Notes under the pieces: generated by a model
Told to the model about the DNA's origin: nothing
The model's database searches: none
The model's input: the letters and a program-made list of their open reading frames with translations, nothing else
Made by a program: the position numbers and the translations under genes
In this document: positions 15,401-25,500 of the stretch, one piece after another
Layout: every line of letters begins with the position of its first letter
Position numbering within the stretch: position 1 is the stretch's first letter
From: Gonatopus flavifemur
Taxonomy: Eukaryota; Arthropoda; Insecta; Hymenoptera; Dryinidae
Direction of reading: 5' to 3'
NCBI GenBank assembly: GCA_018340375.1
Contig: JAFFJZ010000004.1
Span: 23,844,001-23,908,000 of the forward strand
DNA length: 64,000 nt

Positions 15401-18400
15401 GCATGCAACCATTTGACCAACGAGTCTTGTGTTACTCTTGGTGGAAAAATTTCTGTAAATTTTGTTGTAAAACTCTGAATAAATCTCAGTTATTTTTTTG
15501 AAGATCCCTGGGTAGCTCTGAATTCCTTTTATGTAGAACCACTCTGGAAACCTGAACGTTTTTTGCCATATGAAACTTGATTTCTCTGAAGATCTTCAAG
15601 GGGCACCACTAGTGTGAACGCCGAAACAAAAGATGATTTTTGGGAATTTTTTCAAAGAAAAGTATTGTATCGAATGTTTCAAAATTTCGAAGGTATATGT
15701 CTGGATAATTAATGTATGCATGGTCATTTTTTTGAATGAGAATATGAGTTCCCCCACTACTAAAGTTCTAACTCGATGACAGATCATCCGATCGACTGGA
15801 ATTTTGTTTTGCCATATTAAGGAGATAATAACGCCGGGACTTTAGCCAAATCTTCCGTGTAATATTTCTCCACAAAACTTTCAAAATATCGCTCTATACA
15901 GCATTTCTTGAATGCTGTATATTCAAGTATTGTGGAGATATCTTACATGAAAGATTTGGCTCAAGTCCCGACGCTAGTATCTCCTTAAGGGGATACCGGC
16001 GATCCCCGCTGACGCAACCCACCGAACAAGCGTACCGACTGAGTAAACATTTCTTCGACAAGACTACTCTGGACTGAATTTATGAAGGAGGATGAAATTT
16101 TCAGGAATCAATCTTCAATCTTTTATCACTCGCTGTACATCGCCCGAATTTTGAATTTCGGAAAAACATGTTTTTCTCACTCGGTAACACCAACTTTTTT
16201 TTTTCGAAATTCAAAATTCGGGTGATATACAGCAGTAGATGAAGGATTGAAGATTGATTCCTGAAAATTTCATCCTCCTTCGTGAATTCAGTTCGAAGTG
16301 TTTTTGCCGAGAAAATGTTTATTACTCAGTCGGTAATCTTGTATGGTGGGTTACATCAGCGGGGATCGCTGGTATCCCCTCAACATGCCAAAACAAAAAT
16401 CCAGTAGATCAGATGATTTGTCATCGAGTTAGAACTGCAATAGCGGAGGAACTCTTTTTCTAGGAGATGTCGAATAACTCGTTTTAATTTATTACTTTAA
16501 TGGCCAAATGTGCTGAAATTTTACCTCGATTTCAATCTCGTGCCATTTGAAGAAGAAAAATGCACCAGAATTGGGGAATCGATATCTTATAGTTTTGAGG
16601 TCGTTCTTTCGAATGGTGTTAACGAGATTTCCGGCAAATAACATAAAAAAATGGGGTTTTGCAGAAACGAATTTTTTTTTTCTAATAGTATTTTACTATG
16701 ATCCCGCTATTTTGGCATCTCCTAAAGTGTCAGGAACATGTTCCCGATACTTTGACTTGAAAAATATGGTCAAACAATTTTGATTCTTATCGTTTTTTGA
16801 ATTCAAAATGGCGTCTGAACGCCAAAATTTATTGAAATCTCTCAATTTTTTGATGTTTCACGTGTTTTCATGACCAAATCAGAAGAAATGAATTATTCGA
16901 AGTTATGGGCCATTAATTCTGCTGGAAGAGAACAATATCAGCTGATGTGATGGTATTTTAAGATGGCAGCACCTACATGGGAAGACAAAATAGCTTACGT
17001 TTCCAGCTTTATTACAGATCAGAGAGGTGCAGTACTTGTCAATCGTTATTATACCCTTCATTTGGGATGAGAGTACATTTTTCAAACGTTTTTTGGAGTG
17101 CTGAATACGAAAATGCGGTCGCCCTGGCTCCAATATGTCAGTATTTTGGAATAATTGAGGATTATAGATCAAAAAAGTCCCCTCTGTTCTCAGCACCCTG
17201 GATCTGGAATAAGGGTGCACTCTTCGAACGTTCTGCGTGTCACTGAATACGAAAATGTGGTCGCTGTTGCCCCATCACATAAGAATTTTGGGATAGTTGA
17301 GAATTATGGGTCAAAAAAGCCCTCTATTCTCGCAGTACCTTGTATCTGGGATGAGAGTTGACTTTGCCAACGTTTTTGGGGTTGCTGAATACGAAGATGT
17401 GGTCGCTCTTCCCCCATCACGTCTCAATTTTGGAATGATTGAGGATGATGGGTTTTCCAAGTGGAGAAAAAAATCTTTTCCGCCCCATAATTCTCAATTA
17501 TTTCAAAATCCTGACATGATGGCGCGAGATTGACCACATCTTCGTATTCAGCACCCTAAAAAACGTTCGAAAAACGTGCTTTGATCCCAAATGCAGAATA
17601 CTAAAAAAAAAGAGGGATTTTTTACGCCATAATCCTCAATTATCTCAAAATATTGACATATCAAAGCAAGAACGACCACATTTTCACACTCAGTACCCCA
17701 AAAAACGTTGAACCAGTGTATTCTTATCTCATTTTTTGAAAAATCCATTTCAAATTTGCATTCAGTTTTGTTCCAAACCATATATAATAGCGATTGGCAA
17801 GTGCTGCACCTCTTCGATCTATGATAAAGCTGAAAATGTAAGCTATTTTGTCTTCCCATGTAGGTGCTGCCATCTTAGAATACCATCGCATGAGCTGATA
17901 TTGTTCTCCTCAAGCAGAATTGATGGCCCATAACTTCAAATAATTCATTTCTTCTGATTTGGTCATGAAAACACGTGAAACATAAAAAAATTGAGAGATT
18001 TCAATAAATTTTGGCGTTCAGACGCCATTTGGAATTCAAAAAACGATATAAATCAAAATTGTACAGTATTGGGAACACGTTTCTGATCCTTTAGGAGATG
18101 CCAAAATAGCGGGATCATAGTGAAAAATTCGATTAAAAAAGAAATCGTTTCTGAAAAATCTCATTTTTTTGTTTAAATTCTCGCAAACAAAGGGGGGAAG
18201 ATGTTGTTTGCCGGAAATCTGGTTCACACCATTCGAAAGAGCGACCTTAAAACTATAAAATACCGATTCCCCAATTCTGGTGCATTCTTTTTCTTCAAAT
18301 GGCACGAGATTGAAATTGAGGTACAATTTCAGTACATTTGGTCGTTAAAGGGTTGAGTATTCTTTCCTTCATACAATGACTCACCGGTTTGACGATTAGA

Positions 18401-21400
18401 TTAAAAATGTAATTTTTCCATGTCAAGAACCATCAGATTTTTCAGTGAAATTTTGGATGCTTTTTTTTTCAAAATTTCGCCATTTTGTTAAATTTCAATT
18501 TCTTTCTCACAACCGTAGGTCATTGTACAGGCAATACCTTGTTTGAAAAACTTTTTGTTGTTTTTCATTCCATGTCCTGTGAAGTGCATTGTGAAGTGAC
18601 TCGAGGAATGGCGAATAACTGGCTGCACAGTCAAAAATTTAGCGTCATTTTTCCATGATACAGATTTTTGTGTAAAATATTCAACAGTTTTACACAATGG
18701 TGTCTATTTAACACTCAAAACTGTTGAATATTTTACATAAAAATGTGTGTTATGGAAATGTCACGCAAAATTTTTTACTGTGTGGGGATTGAATGGTTTC
18801 TTTCGAAAAAAATTACTGCAGTTACATCATTTATGCACAAATATATCCTCAAAACTTGAAAACATTCGATACAATACTTTTCTTTCAAAAATTCCCGAAA
18901 ATCACCCCCCATGTGTGTTTGGACCAATGGCCCAATGATGGACCAAGCCTGGCACAAGACCTGCCGAGACTTGTCTTGAACAATTTACCAAACTTGGCCC
19001 AGGCTTGGGAATGATGAGATCAGGACCAGCTTGGGCCAGTGGTCTTGCTAGGCCTGGTCCAATTCATTTACCAAGCATCAACCAATGCTTCTTTGATCGC
19101 AGATATGGATGAAAACAGTAATTGATTCATATTTCAGTCCATGACTTTCTCCCTCAGAATACCGTACATGAATTATCTCAAAACGATAGAAAAAATGTGA
19201 CAAGGATGGGACAAGCTTGTATGATCATTGGAAAATTTGAGTTCTTTGATATTTCAATCAATTTTGATTCTATTGTTGAATTATGCTCAAACTAAACTAA
19301 TAAGATCTTACTGAAATACCATAACATAAATCTTATAATGATCCTTTCCTATTACCATTAAGTGAAATTCTATCCTTACTTAGATGAATAAAATCTAGCT
19401 TCGTGTGTAACACTAGTGTGTAGGATTATTTGTGGTAGGAAGATCGGGCCAGCCCTGGCCCGATGGTTATCCCCAAGTTTTCAGCTATTGTAAATTCAAA
19501 ATTCAGTCAATATTTATAAACATTGTGCCACTGATGTGGGGAATATTGGCACAATTTTTCTCAACGAATACTCGATTTTTACACTTGTGCCAAGCTTGTA
19601 CCAAATGTAGTGACCATTTCAAAAATATCAACAAATGTACCATGACTGACTATTGGGAACAACGGGACAATCATGGAACAATATATACAATATTGGGCCA
19701 ATTGTTCTTCACGGAGGTTTGTTTCTGACATATGTGCCAACCTTGGAACAAGTTTGGGTTTTTTTCAGTCTTGGCAATACCTGCATCCTGGGCTTCCAAT
19801 TATTCTGAAATTTTCGTGTGAGGTAACGAAATAAATCAAATTATCGACCTTGGAGCGTCAGACAACGGATAAAACTTTGCTACGTACTTTTTAAACAACT
19901 AAACAATGATCACAAATTCTAAATGTGCAGTAATAAAGTGTACTGCTAGGATTACGCTCCAAATATAAATTCAAAGCCCAAAGCCTATTCCTAAACATGA
20001 AAAAACAAGTTATAAAAGTTGTTGGTTGATATGGTAATAATCGTTTGTAATAATGGTTCTGAGGAATCATTTGCAGTCACAATTTGATGTTCAAAATTCA
20101 ATTTTAGCGATGTACTTCGCTCACTCGCACAGCTCCCTTGTTCAGGAACTAAACCTAAACGAGGATAGCTAATGTTATATGTCGATATCTCAGCTCTACA
20201 TGGATGGAATGTTTTCAAAGACATTACAATTCAAAGTTGATTTTCATATTACTTGATCCAATTTATTATTAAACTTTGAATATATTCGATAAATTTCGAG
20301 ATGTTCGTGAATTGAAGTTCCTTCGGGGTTAGGTATTTCGTTGGTCGTTATGTGAAAAACCAAGACATCGCGAATCATGGAAAAATTAGTTGTGGAAGTT
20401 TGAATCGTTTATACAAACGAAACGAAAATTCAAACTCGCAAAATTTGATAAAATTGGAAAAAATTCCTCTAAAAAGTTTAATTTTCGCCCATTCCGATAT
20501 TCGTGTATTCCCTCGAAATTGGAATGTTCGTATGGATTCAGAACCATGAACATTCGGGACTACACTGAATACGAGCAGTGGAACTTTCACCATTTTTTTC
20601 GAGATCAACTATGCGGAAATGCGTACATTGATTGGAAATATTTCTGTGTATAGCATTTGTTGAGTGTTCAAAGAAATGCTGTACAGAGAAAAATTTTGAA
20701 GAAATAAACGCATTTCCGCATAGTTTATCCCGAAAAAATTGGCTGTAGTCCTGCCTAACCACTCATCTCTTCTTAAGGGGATACTAGCGTACTGAACTTA
20801 TGAAACTATCTGAAATTTCCAGGAAATAATCTTTGACACTTCATCAATTTCCGTACAGAGCCCGAATTCAAAATTTTGGAAAAAAAGTTCCTCTTCTCAG
20901 TCGTTGGAAAAGAATTTTTTTCGGAATTCCAAATTCGAGTTATGTACTGCAATTTGTAAAGTTCGAAGATTATTCCCTGGAAATTTCAGACCCGTTCCAT
21001 AAGTTCAGTTCGGAGAAAACTTTCAGACAAAATTTTCACTCGGATAGTACACTGGTATCCCCCCCACAAGGTTTCGAATCTTTTCATATTTCAAATCCTT
21101 TTCGTGCGCTCAAATTTCTGAATTCCATTTATTGATCACAAAGCATTTGAATCGTGAAAATGACCGAACGTTTAATTTTGTCAGTTCAAAAAGAATTCGA
21201 CGAAACACCGAATTAAACATATGAACATAATTCGAAAAATGGAAATTGAAACCACAGGATGTTTCGTTGCTCAAACACTTCCGAAAATATGAAAATCAAT
21301 TATGAAAATCATAAAAATTTCGGATTCTCATATTTTTGGATCTCTTTCAGTAAAGTATTTTGTAACTTGTGAACTTTATAAAACGTTCCAAGTATTCTAT

Positions 21401-22560
21401 ATTTATCGAACTGCTTGAATTTCCATTTTTGGGAGCATGCAGTGTTTTAAGAACTTTTTCGAAGTCGAGGATTGATAAGAAATAATATGGATCTTCGACA
21501 ATTATAAATTAAGCTACGTGACTTGGTTCAAATTTGTCATTCAATTACTATTCGGTGTTGAGGCATCATATGATTTTTTCCACTCTTGATTTCCAAAAAA
21601 GTCTCATAAGACCGCGTGTCCAGGAGGGATAAGGCACAGACACGATCTAACGCGTGTCAATTTTTCAATTTTGGGTCTATTATATTGGATCAACAATCTT
21701 AGGTTTGATACCTTCAATTGTAGATTCGTAATTCTCGATTTCAAAAACCTCCGAATAACAATTTTCAGGTGAATTAAAGAATTTTCTGTACCGTTAAGAG
21801 GATACTAGCGACGTTCGAGACCTCTGTTTCCAACTTATAGCCGTGTCTTTTTCGAACCAATGATTTTTGGTTGTATCTTCAGGAGTCGCTGGTATCACCT
21901 TAACGCACTTTCTAAGATTTATATTTCTAAATAATTCTCGACTTGCTTTAAGTGTGAACATTCTCGCAGAGTTTGAAACCATGAAATGCACGCATTTACT
22001 AGCATTCAGTATTATGCATTATTTTCTAAAGGAAAATTATCATTTGTAACAGATTCAATGAAAATCCAATGGCTGGACCCAGACATCAAATTCCGTTTCC
22101 TAATACTTCTCCAGGAATACAACAGCCTTCACCGCCACCTAATCGACCTTCGCCAGGTAATTTTTCACCGTATCATCCCCCACCCCCTCCCAATTATCAT
22201 TATGGTGCTTATCCACCACCGCCTCCTATGTCAACGGCGGATGATGCAGCAGCTTATCAAGGATCACCGTATTCTTCGGAACATTTTTCGTCTCCTGCGG
22301 ATACTCCAGCTCCAATTCAAGCACCTCCGCCACAACCTCAACCATCACCACAAAATCCTCAAACACAATCTCAGACAGCTCAACCGCCACCACCGTCACA
22401 GCAACCAGCGCCGCAAGCACCACAGCCTCCTCCACAACATCCCTCTGATGGCGTTGTTGTCGGTCCCAGTAACAAACAATACGACGAAGAAGGAACCGGA
22501 GAATTTGGCGGTTTGGTTTCTTACTTCAGTAGTCAAAGAGAAGATGATCTTGATTCGTAG
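59..22560 (+). CDS. Rsf1: Rsf1-like chromatin remodelling subunit, C-terminal part (9 exons, join)
   Basis: Joined exons 59-458, 531-645, 1366-1717, 2412-2453, 2530-2646, 2717-2819, 2891-3856, 6406-7156 and 22053-22560 keep one frame and give 1,117 codons before TAG. Every junction is AG/GT with matching phase. Seen: acidic Ser/Glu/Asp tracts alternating with basic arginine clusters (residues 1-340), an AT-hook-like KKPGPKPGSKNK and KKRGRRSK in exon 7, a charged helix of Lys/Glu before RRDL, an Ala-rich helix opening exon 8, a Pro/Gln-rich tail, and the C-terminus GEFGGLVSYFSSQREDDLDS. RSF1 is known to pair with the ISWI ATPase in the nuclear RSF complex that spaces nucleosomes. Its metazoan members have an RRxRRxxKxINY-type motif in an acidic tail, matched here by GRRTRGRKINYQE. 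The DDT/WHIM-like and PHD regions expected upstream are outside the window. The identification rests on tail similarity from memory; another large acidic chromatin protein is the alternative. Confidence 0.68.
531..645 (+). CDS. Rsf1: Rsf1-like exon 2
   Basis: The acceptor ends CTATCTAG at 530 and the donor is AG|GTAAAT. The single base carried over plus TT restores the frame (NDDSDESDRPKRKKSR). The product is Ser/Asp-rich and ends in KQRKKR. Two bases are carried to the next exon. Confidence 0.65.
681..875. mobile_element. TTAA-type MITE copy in Rsf1 intron
   Basis: It starts TTAAAGGGACACCAGCATACC and ends in the inverse ACTCGGTCGATATCCCTTTGA. The arms share the GAAATTTTCAG and AAATTCAATTTGGA words of the copies at 8,211 and 15,989. 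It is old and diverged. The rest of this intron (876-1365) shows nothing recognisable. Confidence 0.5.
1366..1717 (+). CDS. Rsf1: Rsf1-like exon 3
   Basis: The acceptor is TTTTCAG at 1359-1365 and the donor is GTAAAT at 1718. It reads a basic KVKGKKKKKRKR stretch, then a Glu/Asn/Pro-rich acidic run that ends QKKRR. An upstream in-frame ATG at 1322 is intronic, because the carried-over AG plus A gives Arg. Confidence 0.62.
2412..2453 (+). CDS. Rsf1: Rsf1-like micro-exon 4 (14 codons)
   Basis: A 42-bp exon in phase 0, with acceptor TTTTCAG and donor AAG|GTAAAC. It encodes DVEKPPKQKKIRRK and is too short for ordinary ORF calling. It joins the basic end of exon 3 to the INY-motif exon. Confidence 0.6.
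2530..2646 (+). CDS. Rsf1: Rsf1-like exon 5 (INY motif)
   Basis: 39 codons in phase 0, with acceptor TTTTAG and donor GAG|GTATTA. It contains GRRTRGRKINYQE followed by acidic SDSEE. This Arg-rich/INY signature is the best match to RSF1 tails of other animals. Confidence 0.65.
2717..2819 (+). CDS. Rsf1: Rsf1-like exon 6
   Basis: The acceptor is ATTATTAG and the donor is CAG|GTAAAT. It encodes ELKKALRKTGESEDEFVVND and then an Asn/Glu/Ser run, leaving one base. Confidence 0.62.
2891..3856 (+). CDS. Rsf1: Rsf1-like exon 7 (AT-hook-like, charged helix)
   Basis: A 966-bp exon with acceptor CATTACAG and donor GAG|GTAAGA. In order it has basic KNKSPKSRKLKK, an AT-hook-like GPKPGSK segment, an acidic Ser/Asp stretch, a Lys/Glu-rich predicted helix, a second basic patch KKKKRGRRSK, a Gly/Pro/Ile/Val linker, and KPKRRGRGK across the junction. 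Reading through the donor gives an early stop at 3895. That would be a short isoform only if the intron were retained. Confidence 0.68.
3857..6405 (+). other. Rsf1-like intron 7, no recognised element
   Basis: 2.5 kb of AT-rich intron. I see no open frame with codon structure, no terminal inverted repeats and no RNA gene. It stands out as repeat-poor compared with the next intron. Confidence 0.5.
6406..7156 (+). CDS. Rsf1: Rsf1-like exon 8 (Ala-rich helix, Gly/Pro/Ser linker)
   Basis: The acceptor is CTTTTTAG, and the base carried over plus GT restores Gly. It begins KGKKTLAMEAARAAAEAAKA, then a long Gly/Pro/Ser-rich low-complexity region with Met and His, and ends SGPPLGR at donor CAG|GTTAGT. 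GC content is clearly higher than in the surrounding introns. Confidence 0.68.
7888..7972. repeat. Short palindrome ending in GATAGCAC
   Basis: GCAGATAGCACAACAGTTCT at the left is answered by AGAACTCTTGTGCTATC at the right around a hairpin of TTCATAATGAAT words. It is the same family as 51,834-51,910. The flanking stretches 7,157-7,887 and 7,973-8,206 show nothing recognisable. Confidence 0.5.
8211..8740. mobile_element. Remnants of two TTAA-type MITEs with a short nested palindrome
   Basis: TTGA at 8207-8210 is followed by GGGGATACCAGCATACC and the family words GGCAAAATTTC, TGAATTTATGAAACT and AAATTTTCAGG. The right arm is cut at 8,458. There a (TC)n-ended palindrome, about 8,458-8,580, is inserted (TTCATTCAAATGTGCA against TGCACGTTTGAATGGA). 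A second half-copy follows to about 8,740. Confidence 0.45.
8816..9006. repeat. CACTGAGAAAAAAA-ended insertion
   Basis: CACTGAGAAAAAAAGTCATTC at the left is answered by GAATTTTCCCTCAGTA at the right. It interrupts the GAACTGTATTC word array, so it is probably a nested insertion. The terminus recurs at 44,244, 53,633 and elsewhere. Confidence 0.4.
9227..9930. mobile_element. Foldback MITE, 704 bp, TTAA duplication
   Basis: TTAA at 9223-9226 and 9931-9934. The arms are about 330 bp each and nearly identical: GGAGGTATGCAACCTTTGCA at one end and its inverse at the other. The open frames on both strands are mirror images and not genes. The target TTAA is the one inside the terminal repeat of the outer element. 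Confidence 0.75.
10074..10694. mobile_element. Foldback MITE, 621 bp, TTAA duplication
   Basis: TTAA at 10070-10073 and 10695-10698. The ends are GATAGTTCTCCGGGAGAATT and, inverted, GGTAGTTCTCCGGGAGAATT. The arms are about 300 bp, nearly perfect, with the centre near 10,385 (AAACAAAAGCGTGTGAC twice inverted). It is nested in 9,220-11,128. Confidence 0.75.
11137..11430. repeat. Imperfect palindrome after the TTAA nest
   Basis: AAATTGGCCTTACAAACCAC and TTGAAATTTCAACAGCATCT at the left are matched by the inverse AATTGGCCTTACAAATTGCT and ACCAGCATCTTTC from the right, centred near 11,285. The ends could not be resolved. Confidence 0.4.
11585..11722. repeat. Short palindrome ACCCATATCCAGGCGG
   Basis: ACCCATATCCAGGCGGATGA at the left is answered by TCATTCGCCTGAATGTGGGT at the right, with AAT on both sides. 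It interrupts the GAACTGTATTC word array. Confidence 0.45.
12380..13888. mobile_element. hAT-like non-autonomous element with AATTCAGAGA word interior
   Basis: The ends are TAGAGATAGTAACTTTAAGC and, inverted, TAGAGATGGGAACTTTATGC, which resemble hAT termini. The interior from about 12,660 to 13,640 is a degenerate array of AAATTCAGAGA/GATTCAGAA words. The flanking octamers (TTAATAAC, TCGGAAGC) do not match, so the duplication has decayed or the assignment is wrong. Confidence 0.45.
14111..14255. repeat. 145-bp palindrome
   Basis: AAAACGAAGTCTATGTGACG at the left and CGTCACATAGACTTTGTTTT at the right, with GAAATGTATTTCAAATTACTG mirrored inside. It is inserted in the right arm of the 12-14.7 kb foldback. 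The stretch 14,690-15,050 shows nothing further. Confidence 0.55.
15040..15096 (+). repeat. Possible 3' tail of a non-LTR retrotransposon
   Basis: TATGTATTG...CAATAAAGTTAATTACC followed by (GCT/ACT)n. A near copy is at 39,835-39,893 on the other strand. A polyadenylation-like AATAAAG followed by a trinucleotide tail is typical of 5'-truncated LINE insertions. No reverse transcriptase sequence is present. Confidence 0.35.
15821..15984. mobile_element. TTAA MITE, 164 bp
   Basis: TTAA at 15817-15820 and 15985-15988. The ends are GGAGATAATAACGCCGGGAC and, inverted, GGAGATACTAGCGTCGGGAC. The central hairpin is TACAGCATTTCTTGAATGCTGTA. Its right TTAA is also the left TTAA of the next MITE. Confidence 0.7.
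15989..16379. mobile_element. TTAA/TCAA MITE, 391 bp (GGGGATACCGGCG family)
   Basis: The left flank is TTAA (shared with the preceding MITE) and the right flank is TCAA (16380-16383). The ends are GGGGATACCGGCGATCCCCG and, inverted, GGGGATACCAGCGATCCCCG. It is the fullest copy of a family that also occurs at 681, 8,211, 20,777 and 40,019. Confidence 0.75.
16501..18344. mobile_element. 1.84 kb palindromic TTAA element
   Basis: TTAA at 16497-16500 and 18345-18348. The ends read TGGCCAAATGTGCTGAAATT and, inverted, CGACCAAATGTACTGAAATT. Arms of about 500 bp (for example GCACCAGAATTGGGGAATCG mirrored at 18,262-18,281) surround a block of tandem repeats. No transposase. Confidence 0.65.
17073..17480. 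repeat. About 142-bp tandem repeat, three copies
   Basis: TGAATACGAAAATGCGGTCGC starts at 17,102 and recurs at 17,244 and 17,386 (spacing 142). Inverted partial copies lie at 17,540-17,700 in the other arm. It forms the centre of the 1.84 kb palindrome. Confidence 0.6.
18626..18782. repeat. 157-bp palindrome
   Basis: CACAGTCAAAAATTTAGCGT at the left and the inverse of CACAGTAAAAAATTTTGCGT at the right. GTAAAATATTCAACAGTTTT is mirrored near the centre. Confidence 0.5.
18905..19760. repeat. TTGGGCCA-word array in two blocks
   Basis: At 18,905-19,090 and 19,430-19,760 variants of CTTGGCCCA, GGACCAAGC and TTGGGACAA recur in both orientations with no fixed period. The middle (19,091-19,430) is plain AT-rich DNA. 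Similar arrays lie at 40,330-40,572 and 47,065-47,260. Between 19,761 and 20,590 I see nothing except an isolated GAAGTTTGAATCGTTTATA repeat at 20,396. Confidence 0.45.
20592..20740. repeat. 149-bp palindrome
   Basis: CGAGATCAACTATGCGGAAA and, inverted from the right, GGGATAAACTATGCGGAAAT. The centre carries TGTACAGCATTTC-type hairpin words. Confidence 0.5.
20777..21065. mobile_element. TTAA MITE of the GGGGATACCAGCG family, right end damaged
   Basis: TTAA at 20773-20776, then GGGGATACTAGCGTACTGAA. The right arm ends ACTGGTATCCCCCCC without a TTAA. It shares the arm words TGAAATTTCCAGGAAATAATC with the copy at 8,211. The stretch 21,066-21,793 has no clear element. Confidence 0.6.
21798..21899. 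mobile_element. TTAA MITE, 102 bp
   Basis: TTAA at 21794-21797 and 21900-21903. The ends are GAGGATACTAGCGAC and, inverted, GGTGATACCAGCGAC. It is the closest element to the terminal Rsf1-like exon, 150 bp before its acceptor. Confidence 0.7.
22053..22560 (+). CDS. Rsf1: Rsf1-like terminal exon 9
   Basis: The acceptor is TTTGTAACAG and two bases carried over complete Arg. The in-frame reading is Pro/Gln-rich (PPPPPNYHYGAY, many PQ repeats), ends in the compact acidic tail SYFSSQREDDLDS and stops at TAG. A 201-codon open frame over the same bases is a shadow caused by the repeated CCA/CAA codons. The exon is separated from exon 8 by 14.9 kb. Confidence 0.7.
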
Positions 22561-25500
22561 CATGAGTGAGATTAAACTGGTATTTAAGTAAGATCAAAGG
22601 TAACAGCATAATTTTTATTTGGAAGGAAGGGGGTGTATCAATTTTGAGTATCGTTGATTTCTAGGCAAATTAAATAACCTTTTACTTATTTGATGTGAAC
22701 AATTCGCGCAGTGACTCCGATAACACGCTGGTTAACAAATTGTTATCGCAAGTTGTTACCGGACTTGGGGCGCGCACCGAACTTTAGAATTCACAAGATT
22801 TTAAGATAATTGAACATTAAAAATTTTTCATTGCCTGTAATTTTGCTCTCGACAATTTGAAATATGATCTCTTATCATTTAAGTTACTTATGGAGATACA
22901 ACGCATGTTTTTCCAAATACGTGTTATGCTTTGAATAATAATGAAGGTAATTGGATCGAATAATTTTATTGATAAGATGCAAATTTAGACGAAATGAGTG
23001 TTTGTTATTTGTAAATATGTAAATATAAAATAAGAACCTTAGATTATATTATTATTATATGTATTATAAACACATAGTCATTGCAGAATATTATTACTTG
23101 AGAATAAAAGTGAATTCGTGCAACAGGGCACAAATGTAATATTTAAATCCAATCAAGAAATGGCATCTGATTATAATTATTATATTATAGTAAATTAACA
23201 AATGGTGTGAAGACTATTATCTATAATTATTTATAAAAACAAGAAGGATTAAGAATTTATATTAGGCAGTACATTGTATTTTACAAATTTTACTTGGTAA
23301 CATAATGAAGGAATCTTCATATATATTATATCCAAATCGAAGAACAGGAGGCTGTTACCGGTTTTGAAGAGAGCTAAAAAAAAGGAATTTGTTTCATTGA
23401 TTATTAGTGTTAATTGAAGAAATGGGATATTTCAATTCCTATTATACATACAATCATGTGCAATGAGTTACATATGTTTTACGTATGTAAAATAATTATA
23501 AGATAGCATGTGCAAGAGTTTTTGTGAACAAATCATACCGAACTGTTCCTCCAATTCCTTTCATTTTCAATCATTGAATCAATTTGAATAAACTCATTTT
23601 CATATTCAATCGTATCAATTGTTCTTCTAATTCATTGTAATTTTATAACTCGAAATATCCATTTTTTCACAATTCAATTCTCCGAAGAATAGCAATGTGA
23701 TATCTATTTTGTTACACAATTGTAATATCGAATCTGTAGATTCCTGATATTGTATTGTTGTTTTTCCAAGCATGTTATTGCGAGTTGTGATAATGTGGAT
23801 ATAATTGGAATGAAAATTGCAACGTGCTCGGTAGAGTACATATGATGGTATTATCATAATTAATTAATTCGACATCTAAAATGTTTTTTTGGTTTTACAT
23901 ACATAAAACACTTACTTTTCGAAGAGAGTATATATTGTTTTCCGATATTATTATATCTTGTAACATAAAAGGACGTCATTTCATCGATGAATAGTTGAAT
24001 ATTTGACAATTTTTAAATCTTATGATATCTAAATAAAGAGTAAAATGAGATGATCGTCATATTTTTTGTCAACATTTTCTTAACCAATTTGTATAAATTA
24101 GTATCTAAATAATATTGAATGTAGAGGATTTTGTTGAACAGAGGGAAGTACATGTAAATGTATATCAAAGAGAAATATTAGTGTTCTAATCGATAATTTT
24201 ATCCTCAAAAACAGCTTCCTGATCTTTGAAAGTGCTTTAGGAAGCCAATGAATGGCTTGTTGCACTGAAAAAAGAAAAGAAAAAAAGATCCGTGTATCTG
24301 TTTAGTTATCACATGTAATATCGAATAGAAACACTATAAAAAAAATATATATATATATATATAAAAATGTGTAATTGTGTGTATATATGCAGTTTGTCTA
24401 CTTATAATTATTCCATTGGTTATCCTGTTAATTTCCTTACATGATTCGTCATGAATGAGTACATATAACAAGACAATTCATGGGAATGAAATAATTTTCA
24501 ATGGACATACTGTATATTTATATGCTGAAATATTATCTTATATATAGAATTAGTTGCTTGGGATAGTTTCCTTTAACTTCGAATGTTTACTAAACATTAA
24601 ACGTTTGTACACTCATTATATTACATATAAAAACACAACCATTCACCATCATCGTCGTTATCGCAACTATCACTGATGATGTAATGTAACAAAGGGGTGA
24701 AACTACCGCCAATTTTATTATTTTTACACAAGTGCGATGTATTTCCATTGTATGAGGTTTCGATGTACATTTCCTCTGCCGTCTTCATTAAATCATAAAA
24801 AAACCAAGAATCATTTTAAAAATGTCTTCGAGCCATTCGTTCTCACGGTGAGTTTCAAGGAAACTAGATTTTTCATGCATTCTTTATTTCACAAATACTT
24901 TTATTTGTTGTCTGTGAATGACGAATGGTGCGGGTATCGTGTTTTTGCCAAATTTTACATTTTTTATATTGGATTTGTAATATTTTTAAGAAAAAATGAG
25001 AAACATACGATACAGCGATAACTCAGTCGTTCACTTGACATCAAGGTGCAAATAATTGGAAAAATGCTGTAACTGATATTGCAATTTTATAAAAGTACTC
25101 ATTACTTGAGCGGATTTCAATTTCTCCTCAAAATGCAAAGCTGTTGACATTGTCCTGCTTCTTAAATAAAAAAAAAAACAAATACAATGGTTTTTTCAAA
25201 CATAATATCAAGATTTCAGACTTGTTGTTACATGATTTTTATGAATAAGTAGTGAATTGTTCTCTTTTTTTGTTAAAATCTCAATAACCATTGGCTTTCC
25301 ACAGTAATTGTTTACAAATTTTTAATTACCGATTTCGTTTTAACAACATATTGATGATTCGATTGTTTCTATTGGCAAAGTAAAGTAGTATCTGAATCAT
25401 ACAAATCACCATAGTTTGCATTCTCTGAACACCCAATGAATGGCTTACTATGTGCTTACAATCAATGTATTCAGTTTCAAACTAATGAATGTGTATATTG

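Larger units (their letters stand above)
15600..18910. repeat. Outer inverted repeat enclosing a TTAA-element cluster
   Basis: AAGAAAAGTATTGTATCGAA near 15,656 and its inverse near 18,870 mark two arms of roughly 100 bp in opposite orientation. A second pair (GTTCTAACTCGATGACAGAT near 15,765, inverse near 16,420) flanks the two MITEs at 15,821-16,379. The whole looks like a foldback expanded by later insertions. Confidence 0.4.

Noticed and set aside
17073..17480. Tandem 142-bp repeats as a coding repeat protein
   Set aside because: Units are not a multiple of three in length, frames are broken, and the block is mirrored in the opposite arm of a palindrome.
21986..22591. 201-codon open frame over the last Rsf1-like exon
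   Set aside because: Shadow in another frame of the Pro/Gln codon run. It starts before the splice acceptor and lacks the C-terminal motif; the other frame continues the upstream exons in phase.
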